This document shows, in pieces, positions 15,001 through 24,058 of a stretch of DNA of 64,000 bases. Origin of the DNA: Thysanoteuthis rhombus. Its lineage: Eukaryota; Mollusca; Cephalopoda; Oegopsida; Thysanoteuthidae. The position numbers and the translations under genes are program-made. Positions within the stretch are counted from its first letter, which is position 1; every line of letters begins with the position of its first letter. The stretch spans positions 43,928,425 through 43,992,424 of the forward strand of contig OY735219.1 in assembly GCA_963457665.1 (NCBI GenBank), read 5' to 3'. The notes under the pieces were generated by a model. The model saw only the letters and a program-made list of their open reading frames with translations. It was not told where the DNA came from and made no database searches.

Positions 15001-18000
15001 AAAATGCAAATTAAACACAAGGTGATAGTAAACACTAAAGCCTTGTACTTAATATTGATTCAATTTAAGAATAGCTGCTCTGCTACAACTAAAGGTGAAG
15101 TTAAAACTTGATTACACAAATATTATCTCAAAAATTTTTAAGGAAAACTGACTGATTTATTCTTGTGAAGGCAAAAAGAAATAAGACCTACTTTAATTCC
15201 AATCACTGTAAGTCAAAAAGAATTTTTTTTGGAAAATTATAAATTTTCATAAAACTTGATTTTGGGTCAAAAATCTGCAAAACTGCTTTTGAGTCTTCAA
15301 CAGACATGATTGCCCATTTCTCTACAATGCTCCTCTCATAATAATAACACAATTTGTTCAAGCAGGACTCGAAGACCTAGTAAATAATTTGAATGAAAAA
15401 ATCACATGTTGGACTACAAGTAAAAAGTGGAATGTTCTTTCACTATGGTAAATATTGCAATGGATTTTATTTAGATATAGATAAGAATAAATCATTTTGT
15501 ATTCCTTGCTGAGCAGTGGGAACAAATCCTTGCTGGATGCCATTTTGTATACATAACCTTTGTAACAAAATCGGTTGACCAGATAAACAATAAACAGTTC
15601 AAGAGTGACAACATATAAGTTATGTGCAATATAGAAAGAAATATTTTTACACTGACAGCCTTTCAATTCTTATAGTCAATTTTTATGCTCCTGACGAGTA
15701 AACACATATAAAAGATTAAAGCAGGCCAGCACAACTCAAAAGCTGCAAAGGCTATATTGATCGCAGAAAATTAGCTTGCAGACCACAAGAATAGATTTTT
15801 AGGCTAAATTATAATTTTTTCTCTTTCTAATTTTTGAAATAAGAATTATTTACATTGGTAAATCCAGAAAACCTGAGCTAAGTTTATGCATAAACCTGGA
15901 CTTCTTTATGATAGGAATGAACAGAAATTTCCAACAGGAAATTGATAACTGATTTTAAAAATGTAATCATAATTTTTTGAATTTTTCAAAGATTTTTTCT
16001 TGTTTTTGCTAAAAGATATTTTTTTGTTCCTAATTTAACACCATTAATAGTATTAAAAGGTTCCCACAGATGAAATCAGTCATGTGTTTATTACTACTCA
16101 GAGGAGTGTAGCCATATCATTCAGAGGGGGGGAAAAGGTTGGTAAGTTAGAGAGAGACAAATCACAGAGGGATAAACAACCAAGTTTTCTCATGTAAAAA
16201 TGCTACACGACTCATTAATGTACATGAATTATAAACTTATGAGAGAAATGATTTTGTGTAATGTGAAGTGAATGTAAAGTCTTTTCAAGGTGTAAAGTAT
16301 AAGTCTGTAATCAAGATACTTAGCTTGTAGGTGAACCTTTGTTATATATACCTGTTTTTTGTCAAAGGGATTTTGCCAGCTGTCCTGTTATCTCTGCCCC
16401 CCCCCCCCCGGAATAAATAGGGGTTTTGTTTTCTCAGAACTATGATTGAAATACGTCATAAATTGCATACCATTCAGAAAATATGATAAAGTATAATTAA
16501 AAAAATAATTTCAATTACTCATTGAATATCTTAAATGAAAATTCCTTTTTTTTCATCAGTTGAGTTCTCTTGTTCATCTAAAGATGTTGGTTATCAAAAA
16601 TCAACTTCTGGTTGCAAAATTATGGCTCTCTTCGCTATTTTTGCCCAGGAATAGCGACCATCTTGGGAGTCATGTTGAATAATCAATTTTCCAACCACAA
16701 AAAACATAGAAATAGACCCCAGAAAAATATTCATATCCAGTCTGGATGACCATTTCATTATTTTATATAAATACGACAGCCATCTTGGACGCCATTTTTT
16801 AGAAGAATCCTTGCAATTCAAGGGAATTTTTAGTTCTGATATTGTGTTTCTGGTGTCATATGGCAACTATCCTGCAAAAATCAGCCTTTTAGAATCAATT
16901 TTAATGTTTGGACCTAATACTCCATTAGTATATACATAGGCTTTTCACACATTTTTGGTGTGTAAAACCTTGGTAACCAGGTTAAACTATATATAAAAAT
17001 AATCAAAAAAAAAAAAACAAAAACATCCAGATCAAGGAAAAAATTGTTGACAGTTTTTTATGTAGGCAGCCATTTAGAAATTCAAAATGGATGACTGTGA
17101 TTGTACATTCCAATTATGAATAAGTCATTGCACATGGATTCTTGCCTGAATTTAATCACTTCTTCTGTAGTCTATTGCACATCCTACCATAAATTTCCTT
17201 GAAATTCATTGAGAACTTTTGGAGATATCATGTAGATAGGTACAAATACAGGAATGTATGAAAAAAAAAAAAAATTGCAAGAATATTACTTAATAAAAAC
17301 GAATCCACCAAAATTTAATCACTTATTCCTTATGATGTGCCCTACCCTTCAACAATATTTAACTGAAAACATTCAAAGACATTGCGTGGAAAGACGAGCA
17401 GATACAGAAATTTTTAAAAAATTTTAAAAAAGTATATTTTTTATACTTTTTTTCATAACCACTCCTGTCTGTCCATACAATACATCTGAAATTTCTAAAA
17501 AAAAAAAAAAAAAATGTCAATAAATTCAAGTTGAAAGGTAAGCCATGGGTTAAAGGAGACATGATTAAATTTTTGAGTGGATCCAAGGATTCCTTTCTGA
17601 TTGAAAGATATTTTTCATTTTAATATTTTAAACATTCCTACATTTGCTCATGTCCACGTGGTATCTATCTCTAGAAGCAATTTCAATAAAATTTTGTGGG
17701 ATGGTTGAGCTACTTAAGAAGGAAGATTTGATTAAATTTTGGGGTGGATCTAGAAATTAGTTCTTGCTTTGAAGACATTTTTTTCATCATTTTTTTATCT
17801 TCCCAAATTTGTATTTGTTCCTATTCCAACCATCGCTGTTCTGAGTGAATTTCGAATAAAGTTGAATGGTAATCTACAGAGTAGAGGTGAAATGACTGAA
17901 TTATGGACTGGATCCAGACTTCGGTTTTTGATTGAGATATTTATCCATTTCAATATTTTGTACATTTCTGTATTTACTCACGTCTGAGAACACAATATCT

Positions 18001-19648
18001 CTGAAAGTTCTCAATGAATTTCAATGAGATTTGGTGGGAAGGTGGGCACTAGTCTACAAAAAAGGTGATTATTTTGGGATAACTCCATTCACAATGACTC
18101 AGACATATTTGGAAATGTATGTATATTTGTAGTCATTCCTTTTGAATTTCAAAATGGCCATCCTTAAGTTTATAGAAAAACTGGCAAGTTTTCTCTTGAT
18201 CTGGATGTTTTTAGATATGGTTTAACCTGGTTGCTAAGATTTTAACCCACCCAAAAATGAGAAATTCCACTTTCTGATAGACTACAGGACTAAATATATA
18301 GTGCACACAGCTGTCATCAAATCACAATATGTTTCATACGTATCTCAGGGAGCTCTACTTGGAGTTTTGAGGATTTTTAGTACAAATGTTATTCTATACA
18401 TCATTAACAACAACAAAAACAACTAGTAAAAAAAAAATAATCAGTTGACTATAGTATTTATGCTGAAGTTCTTGGACTATATAAAATGATTTAAATATGG
18501 TTTACTCTTTAATTTTTTAGATAAGTAAATATTCGGATTAGCCCTTAAAGGAACTGTCTTTTTTACTAAGTTGTCCCTTTAATCATTGATATTCATTCGT
18601 TCAATAAGTGATATAATACATTTTCAGTTTCCCCAAGAATATTACAAATTCTCGGCTCAATCTCCATAAAATCAAAAACTCTCATTCCTGACATTCAAGC
18701 ACCAGAAATTTAAATCTGTCCAAAATAAATTCGGTAGGTGCGAGCATATTTTTTGATCATCATTTAATATTGCTAAGAAACAACAAAGTCTATTCTGCAT
18801 CAAGAGAAAGGATGCCAAATTACGAACAATCAAGTTAAGAGAGTTATTTCTCCACCCCCACAACAATTGAGCCACTCAACATGCTGACCAATTTTTAGGA
18901 AATGTGATTGACCCATTTTCCCCCGTATGGAAGCATGATAAGACAAAATTTCTCCATAGATATCATAAAACGTTTCTTTGATTCTAAAGCAGCTAGCCAA
19001 TCGCTGAAATCATCATGCATAAATATGAAACTTATCTCTAAAACTAAACACACGATTCAAAAAATAATCTGATAACAATATGTACATAAATTAAAAGATG
19101 GAACGACTTCAAAATTTCAAATTTAATTGATAATTAACATACAAAAAGGTGTTTAATTAATAACTACGAATTTGGTTCATGAGCCAGAAATCCTTACAAT
19201 TTATCAATACTGAGCATCCATAGTTTACGCTGCTTTTACTTTGCTACGATCACACTTACAATGAAAAATAATACTCTTTCATATATATGTATATATATAT
19301 ATATATGATTTAGGATACATAATCATTTTTTAAATCGATACACTAACGATTGCAAATTAACATCATCAAGTGGAACAAACAAGTATTTTCGTGAAATAAT
19401 ATTACAAATATCCACGTTTGCTGGAAGCAATATGGTGGACGCTGGACGATAGAAAAGGCGCCCGATATCTCCATATGACAATCCGTCGACGACTTACCCG
19501 CAAATAAAGTGTTTCTTTCCACCCCGATCGTATGATCACTAATAATATCCACTTTTTTGCCATTCTGTTCGCGAAGAAATGTAGCAATTTGGTTAGCTAC
19601 AGTCGTTTTTCCAGAACAAGGCAGTCCACACAGAATCAAAAGCGGCAT
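1..19648 (-). CDS. KTI12: KTI12 homologue, 5' part (exons 1-2, continues off left edge)
   Basis: Partial gene; coding join is complement of 19498-19648 and 3042-3093, then beyond position 1. KTI12 is a P-loop ATPase that binds Elongator and tRNA and is needed for wobble-uridine (mcm5/ncm5) modification; this role is known for the family, not seen here. What is seen: residues 1-16 read MPLLILCGLPCSGKTT, the family start with a Walker A motif (GLPCSGKT, about residues 8-15), followed by a 'ISD..IGVERNTLFA' stretch and, from exon 2, DSKKEKEARGLLKSAVQR, which fits the conserved 'DS.KEK..RG.LKSAV.R' block. Exon 1 ends in phase 1 and exon 2 begins with the two bases that complete Asp51, so the splice is coherent. 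The 'DSLNYIKGFRYELYC' block expected next was not found in 1-3041, so exon 3 probably lies outside. The related kinase PSTK is less likely because of the MPL start and the exon 2 match. Confidence 0.92.
400..489. repeat. Perfect 45 bp tandem duplication
   Basis: The 45 bp unit at 400-444, beginning GGTTGAGGGATCATATAATC, is repeated without a mismatch at 445-489. Because 45 is a multiple of three it shows as a repeated 15-residue block in a short ORF, but that ORF has no other sign of coding. The identity of the copies implies a recent duplication. Confidence 0.95.
2557..2905 (+). repeat. Dispersed repeat, copy A (TAGCCCCACAAATGGCC family)
   Basis: Starts with TAGCCCCACAAATGGCC, then CCAACCAGCC and AAGTGGG, and has an internal GGGCTACAACCTTG..AATTTGCA..GTACAC block, a 'TTTTGAGACCAAT' block and a tail with repeated TTTTTAGATAAT. 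The same blocks recur in order at 12719-13035. No ORF is conserved. A non-autonomous short element with an A/T-rich repeated tail is inferred; class unknown. Confidence 0.75.
3042..3093 (-). CDS. KTI12: KTI12 coding exon 2
   Basis: A 52 nt exon that is too short for ORF calling. The acceptor is a T-rich tract ending TTCAG at 3098-3094 and the donor is CAAAG|GTAAAT (GT at 3041-3040). Read in the phase left by exon 1 it gives D-SKKEKEARGLLKSAVQ-R with no stop. It matches the KTI12 segment just before the catalytic 'DSLNYIKG' block. It ends in phase 2, so exon 3 must start with the third base of the Arg codon. Confidence 0.9.
4240..4870. repeat. G-poor block with internal direct duplication
   Basis: A stretch starting 'accaacaacaataataata' near 4248 recurs, diverged, near 4500 (shared blocks: ACCAACAACA, GTTAACT-ATTTTAAACT-ACTTTAT, AAAAATT-A, CATTCCCATT-ATA). 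The following 4,600-4,870 is strikingly poor in G on the plus strand. A remnant of an unidentified transposon is likely; no coding signature was recognised on either strand. Confidence 0.45.
5090..5630. repeat. GC-richer unidentified interspersed element with A-rich tail
   Basis: The composition changes sharply from the surrounding AT-rich DNA to about half GC between ~5,100 and ~5,590, then ends in an A-rich tract (AAAAACAAAAACAAAAAAAT near 5,600). This profile fits the 3' part of a retroposed element on the plus strand. No protein family was recognised in any frame, so this is composition-based inference. Confidence 0.35.
6115..6850. repeat. Pair of ~150 bp direct repeats 432 bp apart
   Basis: The block starting GTGCTATCCCAT at 6131 recurs at 6563 (GTGCTATCCCATAGCAC..). 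They share GGG-TGGG, the 'CTTTAGTTG-GG-GACT-GAGCAATTT' type run, 'TCACATT-AAAA-GACCT' and 'CATCTT-CTCTT-TGGG'. The intervening and following sequence (to about 6,850, ending TATAAATGAAATGTAAGGAGG) is also GC-richer than the flanks. It could be two tandem copies of one non-autonomous element or short LTR-like ends; unresolved. Confidence 0.55.
8520..10030 (+). pseudogene. Tigger (pogo/TIGD1-like) transposase pseudogene
   Basis: Conceptual translation in shifting frames follows a Tigger DDE transposase in order: 'FHKWKNLTAWINDQMQS' and 'VSQAIISAKAQYL' (CENP-B-type DNA-binding part), 'NHSWFDQYQRRAN', 'SADAGAAKTFPHELKQI', then the catalytic block 'GFTPGHIFNVDETKFF' (first Asp), 'LLVTWKHNKKARVTATLFKE', an 'LRMDNTPFHP' block (second Asp), 'LSPSNTTSLLQPID' and 'IFKAYY', and C-terminal 'MKGVWKNIWPQLFENFGELEE'. 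Several frameshifts and stops break it, and the N-terminal HTH region before ~8,520 is not clear. Family identity is strong; it is inactive. It lies inside KTI12 intron 1 on the opposite strand. No terminal inverted repeats were located. Confidence 0.9.
11060..11292. mobile_element. Small element with short inverted ends and core repeat (copy 1)
   Basis: The left end has ATACCTCTGCCAACACCATT (near 11076) and the right end ACTTCATTGGCAGAGGTAAT (near 11270-11290); the ends are inverted copies sharing TACCTCTGCCAA. Inside are GTGCATGGATCC and a core 'TTCATTGAAATTCATTGAGAA..TTTTGGAGATATCATATGGACAGACAG'. The same structure recurs at 45252-45718, and the core is multiplied at 17.1-18.1 kb. Short inverted ends plus core repeats resemble molluscan 'pearl' elements (now tied to Helentron-type Helitrons); that link is an inference. 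Confidence 0.7.
12120..13390 (-). pseudogene. Mariner transposase pseudogene, interrupted by a repeat
   Basis: Read on the minus strand from high to low coordinates it follows a mariner (DD34D) transposase: 'FCAGDFLLNDNTL', 'VDSGQISLGNNQWYMKWEI', 'LDVWLTHELSEKTRLSISLC' near 13,150, then after an insertion 'NHGKCNEP', 'GEPGG/MVSLEGVLYFELL' near 12,540, 'KGVIFHQDNA' near 12,430 (second catalytic Asp), 'PYSP' and 'NSLNEKNFISLEDLRHFEQF' near 12,260. Many stops and frameshifts make it dead. It differs from the Hsmar1-like copy at 47 kb but matches the fragment at 63.6-64.0 kb, so at least two mariner lineages are present. Ends and TIRs were not resolved. Confidence 0.85.
12719..13035 (+). repeat. 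Dispersed repeat, copy B, inserted in the mariner
   Basis: Second copy of the family at 2557-2905 (starts GTAGCCCCACAAATGGCC, ends in TTTTTAGATAAT). It lies between mariner segments equivalent to '..SLL' and 'GDEKW..', which are adjacent in intact transposases, so it inserted into a pre-existing mariner. The boundaries are good to about 10 bp. Confidence 0.8.
13391..16899. other. AT-rich intronic DNA, no feature recognised
   Basis: Part of KTI12 intron 1. It contains homopolymer runs (for example T-tracts near 14,225 and 14,320) and a sequence near 14,455 with 'GAGATGCCAATCTAGCTATT'. Short ORFs on both strands show no recognisable domains. Confidence 0.5.
16900..18300. mobile_element. 1.4 kb fold-back element with core repeats in inverted arms
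   Basis: A large imperfect inverted repeat centred near 17,610. Paired segments include GGTAACCAGGTTAAAC (near 16,974) with its complement near 18,235; CATCCAGATCAAGGAAAA (near 17,025) with TTTTCTCTTGATCTGGATG (near 18,200); ATTCAAAATGG (near 17,082) with its partner near 18,150; and TTCATTGAGAACTTTTGGAG (near 17,205) with CTCTGAAAGTTCTCAATGAA (near 18,010). The arms contain several diverged ~160-170 bp units of the core repeat also found at 11.1 and 45.3 kb (right-arm units begin near 17,595, 17,767 and 17,924). No coding capacity is seen. Confidence 0.75.
18301..19497. other. Proximal KTI12 intron 1
   Basis: Between the fold-back element and the exon 1 donor. AT-rich, with a short AT dinucleotide run near 19,284-19,306. 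No gene or element was recognised. Confidence 0.5.
19498..19648 (-). CDS. KTI12: KTI12 coding exon 1
   Basis: 151 nt: start codon at 19648-19646, 50 codons plus one base. The donor reads G|GTAAGT (GT at 19497-19496), a near-perfect consensus. The frame is open upstream to 19687 but holds no ATG there, and the family begins with MPL, so this ATG is chosen. The exon carries the whole nucleotide-binding P-loop. Confidence 0.93.
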
Positions 19649-19689
19649 GATACCATGTCGTAATGGCGCTGAAAACGAGGCCGCCACAT
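19636..19689 (-). other. Short uORF overlapping the KTI12 start codon
   Basis: On the minus strand an ATG at 19689-19687 opens an 18-codon frame (including stop) that ends at 19636, after the KTI12 ATG at 19648-19646 and out of frame with it. If transcription starts upstream of 19,690, ribosomes would meet this ATG first. Its repressive role is inferred only. Confidence 0.4.
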
Positions 19690-19800
19690 AAATTCTCTCT
19701 TGGCTCAGTTTTCGCTCCGACTTTTAGAATGGCCTAGAAGTTCATTTCTACATACGTAAATACATGCTACTCGTAGTCATTCGGGGGGGATAAATATTTT
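19649..19800 (-). promoter_or_regulatory. Probable KTI12 promoter and 5' leader
   Basis: The 150 bp upstream of the KTI12 start contain many CpGs (GGCGGCC, TCGGAGCG and others), in contrast to the AT-rich flanks. There is no TATA box at a sensible distance. A GC-rich TATA-less housekeeping promoter is inferred; the exact transcription start cannot be placed. Confidence 0.5.
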
Positions 19801-22800
19801 TCGATGACTATTAAATATTAATTTTTACGATAATTTTTTAAAGATGAGTTGTAGGATATTTTAGATGAATTTTTAAAGAGAGAAAAGTTTTCATATTGAT
19901 GTCTCTTAGTTGAATCCAACGTTCGAAAATGTATTGTTTTTTTTTTTTCTTACTTATGAACTTTTTAGAAATTAATTATTGATAAGAGTTGTGAAAGAAG
20001 GGTTTTCCATTCTTTTATCATGGAGAATATAAATATATTTGCAGCGTTTATAAGTAAGGGACATAATTTTGACTTCTTGAAGAAATGTTCAAGTGAAAAT
20101 GTCGAACAAAGATTTAAACATGTACTGTTTGAGTTAGGTGGCTTCTTTTGGATATCTGCTCGCTTGTAACTTTTGAGTGTTACGCTTGAGTGAATGCAGC
20201 AAGGACATTGTTCTATACCTGTGACGTTGTTCACACAATTTTTGACAAGATTACAGAATTCCATTGATGTCATTATTTCATCAAAAATACAAATGCACTT
20301 CTATCATAAAAAAATTAGTAATGCATTTTTAGGAAAAAAACTTATTGATGCCTTAATCCCTGACAACTGACTGACAATGTATTTCATTAGTAACATCATC
20401 TACTTTGTATTACCCTCACCTTTGACCCCTGTAGGAGGAAAAAAAAATGTCTTAGCTCACTTCTGACCAAGTTTCAATAAAGTGTCATCGAGATACGAAT
20501 ACAGTGGGGGGTGGGGGATCTTACAGAAAGGGTGACCAGTAATGAGTTCTCTTATATCACAATATTCATTTACGCCATAAAAAATAGGTCATAAATATAC
20601 ATATTCTAAACCTCTCGCCCCCCCCCCCCTTCTCTCTATATGGATTCTTTCAACCGGAAAGAAAGTGAATTTGGCTCATAACCCTTACAACTAATCGTCA
20701 CAGGTAAAAATAATAATGCATCCTACATGACAAAATATAACTTTTTTTATTCTGATCCTGAATTTCCTTTGAAAATTTTAGAAGCATTAGGCATCATATT
20801 TTGAAGTTTACTTCAAATAAATATTCGATTGAATTGCAAATTGATTATATTTATACGAACATTCATTACAGATTGATTTTTTACTCTCAAATTGTCCACT
20901 AATTTAGGAACTGAAATATACATATTTGGATTCATTAATACCCCTTCCACATTACCTAAATCATTATTCCCAGAAAGAACCAACAATGCAATGGTAAATA
21001 CTATTAAATTAGCCATTCACAGGATGGAAGACTATCTGCTAATGTTCAAGTCTTCTGAACATGTGGACACTTGAGAAAAACTCGTTTCAAAGTGAGGCAA
21101 TCTTGCTATGGAGCAATAATTAGAAGTTTGTTTAATTTTTACTGGGTGTTCATGCTAAGCTTTAATAGTGTCAGCAGAATCCTATAATGATCATACACAC
21201 ACACACTCTCTAACTTAAGTACATAGATGAAGTAACAGTATCAAAGAAAAGAGAATTATGGAAATTTTCAACAGGGCAATTTAAAATGCTCAGGTTAGAT
21301 AATACTATTACAACCATGTCTTATGAGTAGACAACTTGAGAGATTGGTTAATAGTAGAATCGAATCAGATTTCAGAGGATAAAGAATACCCTCTGTAATA
21401 AGTTATCTTTCACATACTATTGGCAAGAGCCCGGAATTAATTTAACCATGGGTGCTAGCATAAAAAATTGCCAAGATTGAAATTCATTGTTACCAACTCA
21501 AAAAAAATATTTTTGCAATAGTTCAACTGCCAATTTTATCAATAAGTCAAGATGCTGAAAAATGATCAAAAATGGGGGAAAAAAAATTCAGCATTTCCAT
21601 ACTAATTTAGCAATTTTTGCACAGCTGAAGACAGATTCAACAGCAGCAACTTCAAATACAAAAATAAAAGGCCAACTGTAGAAACCTAATTAGAAGTATC
21701 AGCAGATATCTAAGCTTAGCACCCATTCACCTTTATCCAGGGTTGTGAAACTCAATGAATGTGCATAGCATGTGCGTGATTACCAACAATCTCATTACAT
21801 GAGACAAAACATAACTTTCCACATCGCCAATACATAAGTTTAGAAAGCTCTCTTCTGGAGATAAAGATTTCTGGAAAAGAATACAATAAGATAAGGTTTA
21901 TGCTTCTTCCTATGGATACCCTCTTTAAAAAAGCATTGGTTCTTACTTTGAGGCATCTTTCAACTCCAATTCAATTACTTTGGCATGAATCATTACTCTT
22001 TAGGGGTTACCTAACTGATCCAGGAATATACATTGGACAGCCCAAGAGAATCAACCAGGAAAAAATTTTATCCCTAAAAATGTTCAACAATTTTAAATAT
22101 CTATTGGTATTCAATGTCCCTATAAAACCTAGTCATCTTTCTGGTCTCCTAGCCTCCTGTCCAGGAGCCATCATCATTTATATACTTTACTCCAGTACTT
22201 GTACAGACAAGTTAAATGTGGCTCAATTTCATGCTTGCTTGAATGGCTGTAATCATGACATTGAGAATCAACTATCACATTAGCTTTCTCACTACCAAAA
22301 TTTGATTGCAATACAATTTTGAAAGCTATCATACAAGTAATGTTTTCAAGTCTTGTGAACAAGCATTCTTGAAGTTAAGTTTTGATATTTGGATTCATGA
22401 CCCATGTCTTTTGAACAATTAAATTGTGCTGAAAAATCCGCTTCCCCCCTCCATCTCTTATGACAATGCTATTGCACCATAAATAGGCTTCAGTGGGGTA
22501 ATCTAATGACCCAGCGAGGTTAACTGCTTCATTCAACAGGTCAGCTATGGTAGTGTTTAGTGAGTTTCTAAGACTTCTTGAAATGGGAAAAATTTCATAT
22601 GAAGACCAATTAACAGTATTTATGAGAAGTCGGGTGAACCAAAGAAAGAGTGGTCAAAGAGAGATGGACATCCATCCCCCCTCAAATCAGTTCAGTGTTG
22701 GTAAAGATAGAAGGGATGAAAATGGAAAATTCTTTAACATCACACCATTCTTTTAAAGATCCATTATAGAGATCAAGTACAAAAGGAGGGGGAAGTGGAT

Positions 22801-23234
22801 TACCCTGTTTATATACATTCCACATATATTCATGGCATTTCGGACAATTTCATTTTTGATGCAATAATTTTTGTTTTGGATGTTTTAACTACCATCAAGA
22901 TCAGAAGCTATAAAACTGATTTCATGGAAAATTTGACTATCATTTCTAGTTGAATATATTTTAATTGATAGTTCCTTAAATCAAGGTAAATATTCAACCT
23001 CCTTGCCAGCTATTTGACTTTTAGACTGGAACAGTACCTCAGATTAAACCAAAACACATAGTGGCAAATGTAGAAAACATCACAATATGATGTTCTTAAC
23101 TTTATTTCGAAGTCCAGAATATACAACAAATAAATTTTTACAAGGATTAAATTAGGCCTAGAGATTCAGTGGCTAGGAGGTTAAAAGCTTGTAATCAGTT
23201 AATCTTAAACTATGGAGAAAGTGAAGAGATAATA
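19801..23234. other. Intergenic region between KTI12 and ANP32
   Basis: Holds a G/C-tract-bearing segment at 20,385-20,640 ('CCTTTGACCCCTGTAGG', 'TGACCAAGTTTCAATAAAGT') that looks like a dispersed repeat common in marine invertebrates (recalled impression, not verified), and a repeat copy at 21,440-21,640. A 67-residue minus-strand frame at 20,813-21,016 begins like a signal peptide but has no supporting homology. Nothing else is supported. Confidence 0.5.
21440..21640 (-). repeat. Dispersed repeat, copy 1 (AGCTGTGCAAAAATT family)
   Basis: Its minus strand reads AGCTGTGCAAAAATTGCTAA, then a T-rich run with 'CATTTTTGATC', TTTTTCAGCA and 'GTTGGTAACAATG'. The plus strand at 58,760-58,930 carries AGCTGTGCAAAAATCACTAA followed by the same order of blocks. 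Both copies are diverged and non-coding; class unknown. Confidence 0.45.
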
Positions 23235-23244
23235 GAAAATGCAA

Positions 23245-24026
23245 CAATTTATATAAAAATTTCTTTTATTTGCAACAGAGAGAGCACAAATGATTGAAGA
23301 GTCAGTTGATAAAGTGGAGAGTGTGCCCAGACTCCTTAGTAGTAGTCTTCACGATGCTGGTCCAGGATTCAGCCCGCCAGAGTGGTGTTTGGCCGCATGT
23401 ATGAAAAAATGTCAAGTTTACAATGAGGTCTGAGAGGAAAGAAAGGGGAAAGGAGAAGAGGGGAAAAAGGGGGGGGGACAGGGAGTTTTTTCCCTTCTTC
23501 AGCTTTCATTACAGAATTGGAGAGATGACAAATGGGACACCCCATACATCATTACTATGTCAAAAGGAAAAATTTGAAAAAAAAATTTTTTCTCCAAAAA
23601 GCTGTACAAGGATAGAGTGAGGTGAGAAAGAAAGAAAGGAAAAAAAGAGAGAAGGGTGGTGGGGTAGGGATTACCACCGTGGTTTCAAGACCAAATTAGA
23701 GAGGAGAGGGAGAAAAAAAAAAAAAAGTCCAGCTAAACCAATCCAAAGAATAAATGGATGGACAGAAATAGTCTAACAAGGTCATTGCAAATCCCTTTAC
23801 CGATACCTCCATAACTAATTAGAGATGAGGAGAGCAAAAAGAAAAATGCCAGAACACCTCTGAAAACAGAAGAAAAAAAATTTAGGTGTTGCATTAATCC
23901 TGTGCTGCCAAAACAAAGAAAAAAGAAAAAAAAAATCCCTAAAATGACACCATTTCTATCAAATTGACATTTATTCCTTTGCAAAATAAGGCTTTGCCCA
24001 AGAGAGCACCAACAGGGACACCATTA

Positions 24027-24058
<32 letters not shown>

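Larger units (their letters stand above)
3094..19497 (-). other. KTI12 intron 1 (16.4 kb)
   Basis: This intron separates the two KTI12 exons found in the window. It is AT-rich and has taken in Tigger, mariner, fold-back and unclassified repeats, listed separately. At 7.2-7.6 kb and 13.4-16.8 kb I see only AT-rich unique-looking sequence with homopolymer tracts (for example C10 at about 16,400) and no supported gene. Confidence 0.75.

Noticed and set aside
19498..19687. Longer KTI12 start beginning at 19687 (MAASFSAPLRHGI..)
   Set aside because: The codon at 19687 is GTG, not ATG. The family begins MPL and the first in-frame ATG is at 19648.
20385..20640. Possible dispersed repeat with TTTGACCCCTG and TGACCAAGTTTCA
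   Set aside because: Words resemble repeats seen in marine invertebrates, but there is no second copy in this window and no boundaries, so it is mentioned only within the intergenic entry.
20813..21016. Minus-strand 67-residue frame beginning MANLIVFTIALLVLSG, like a signal peptide of a secreted protein
   Set aside because: Only the first 16 residues are suggestive. No conserved domain, no promoter-like sequence, and no convincing splice donor at its end; hydrophobic starts are common in AT-rich random frames.
21900..22283. Longest plus-strand non-transposon ORF apart from the LINE shadow (127 residues)
   Set aside because: No recognisable motif, biased composition or neighbouring exon; length is within what AT-rich DNA of this size gives by chance.
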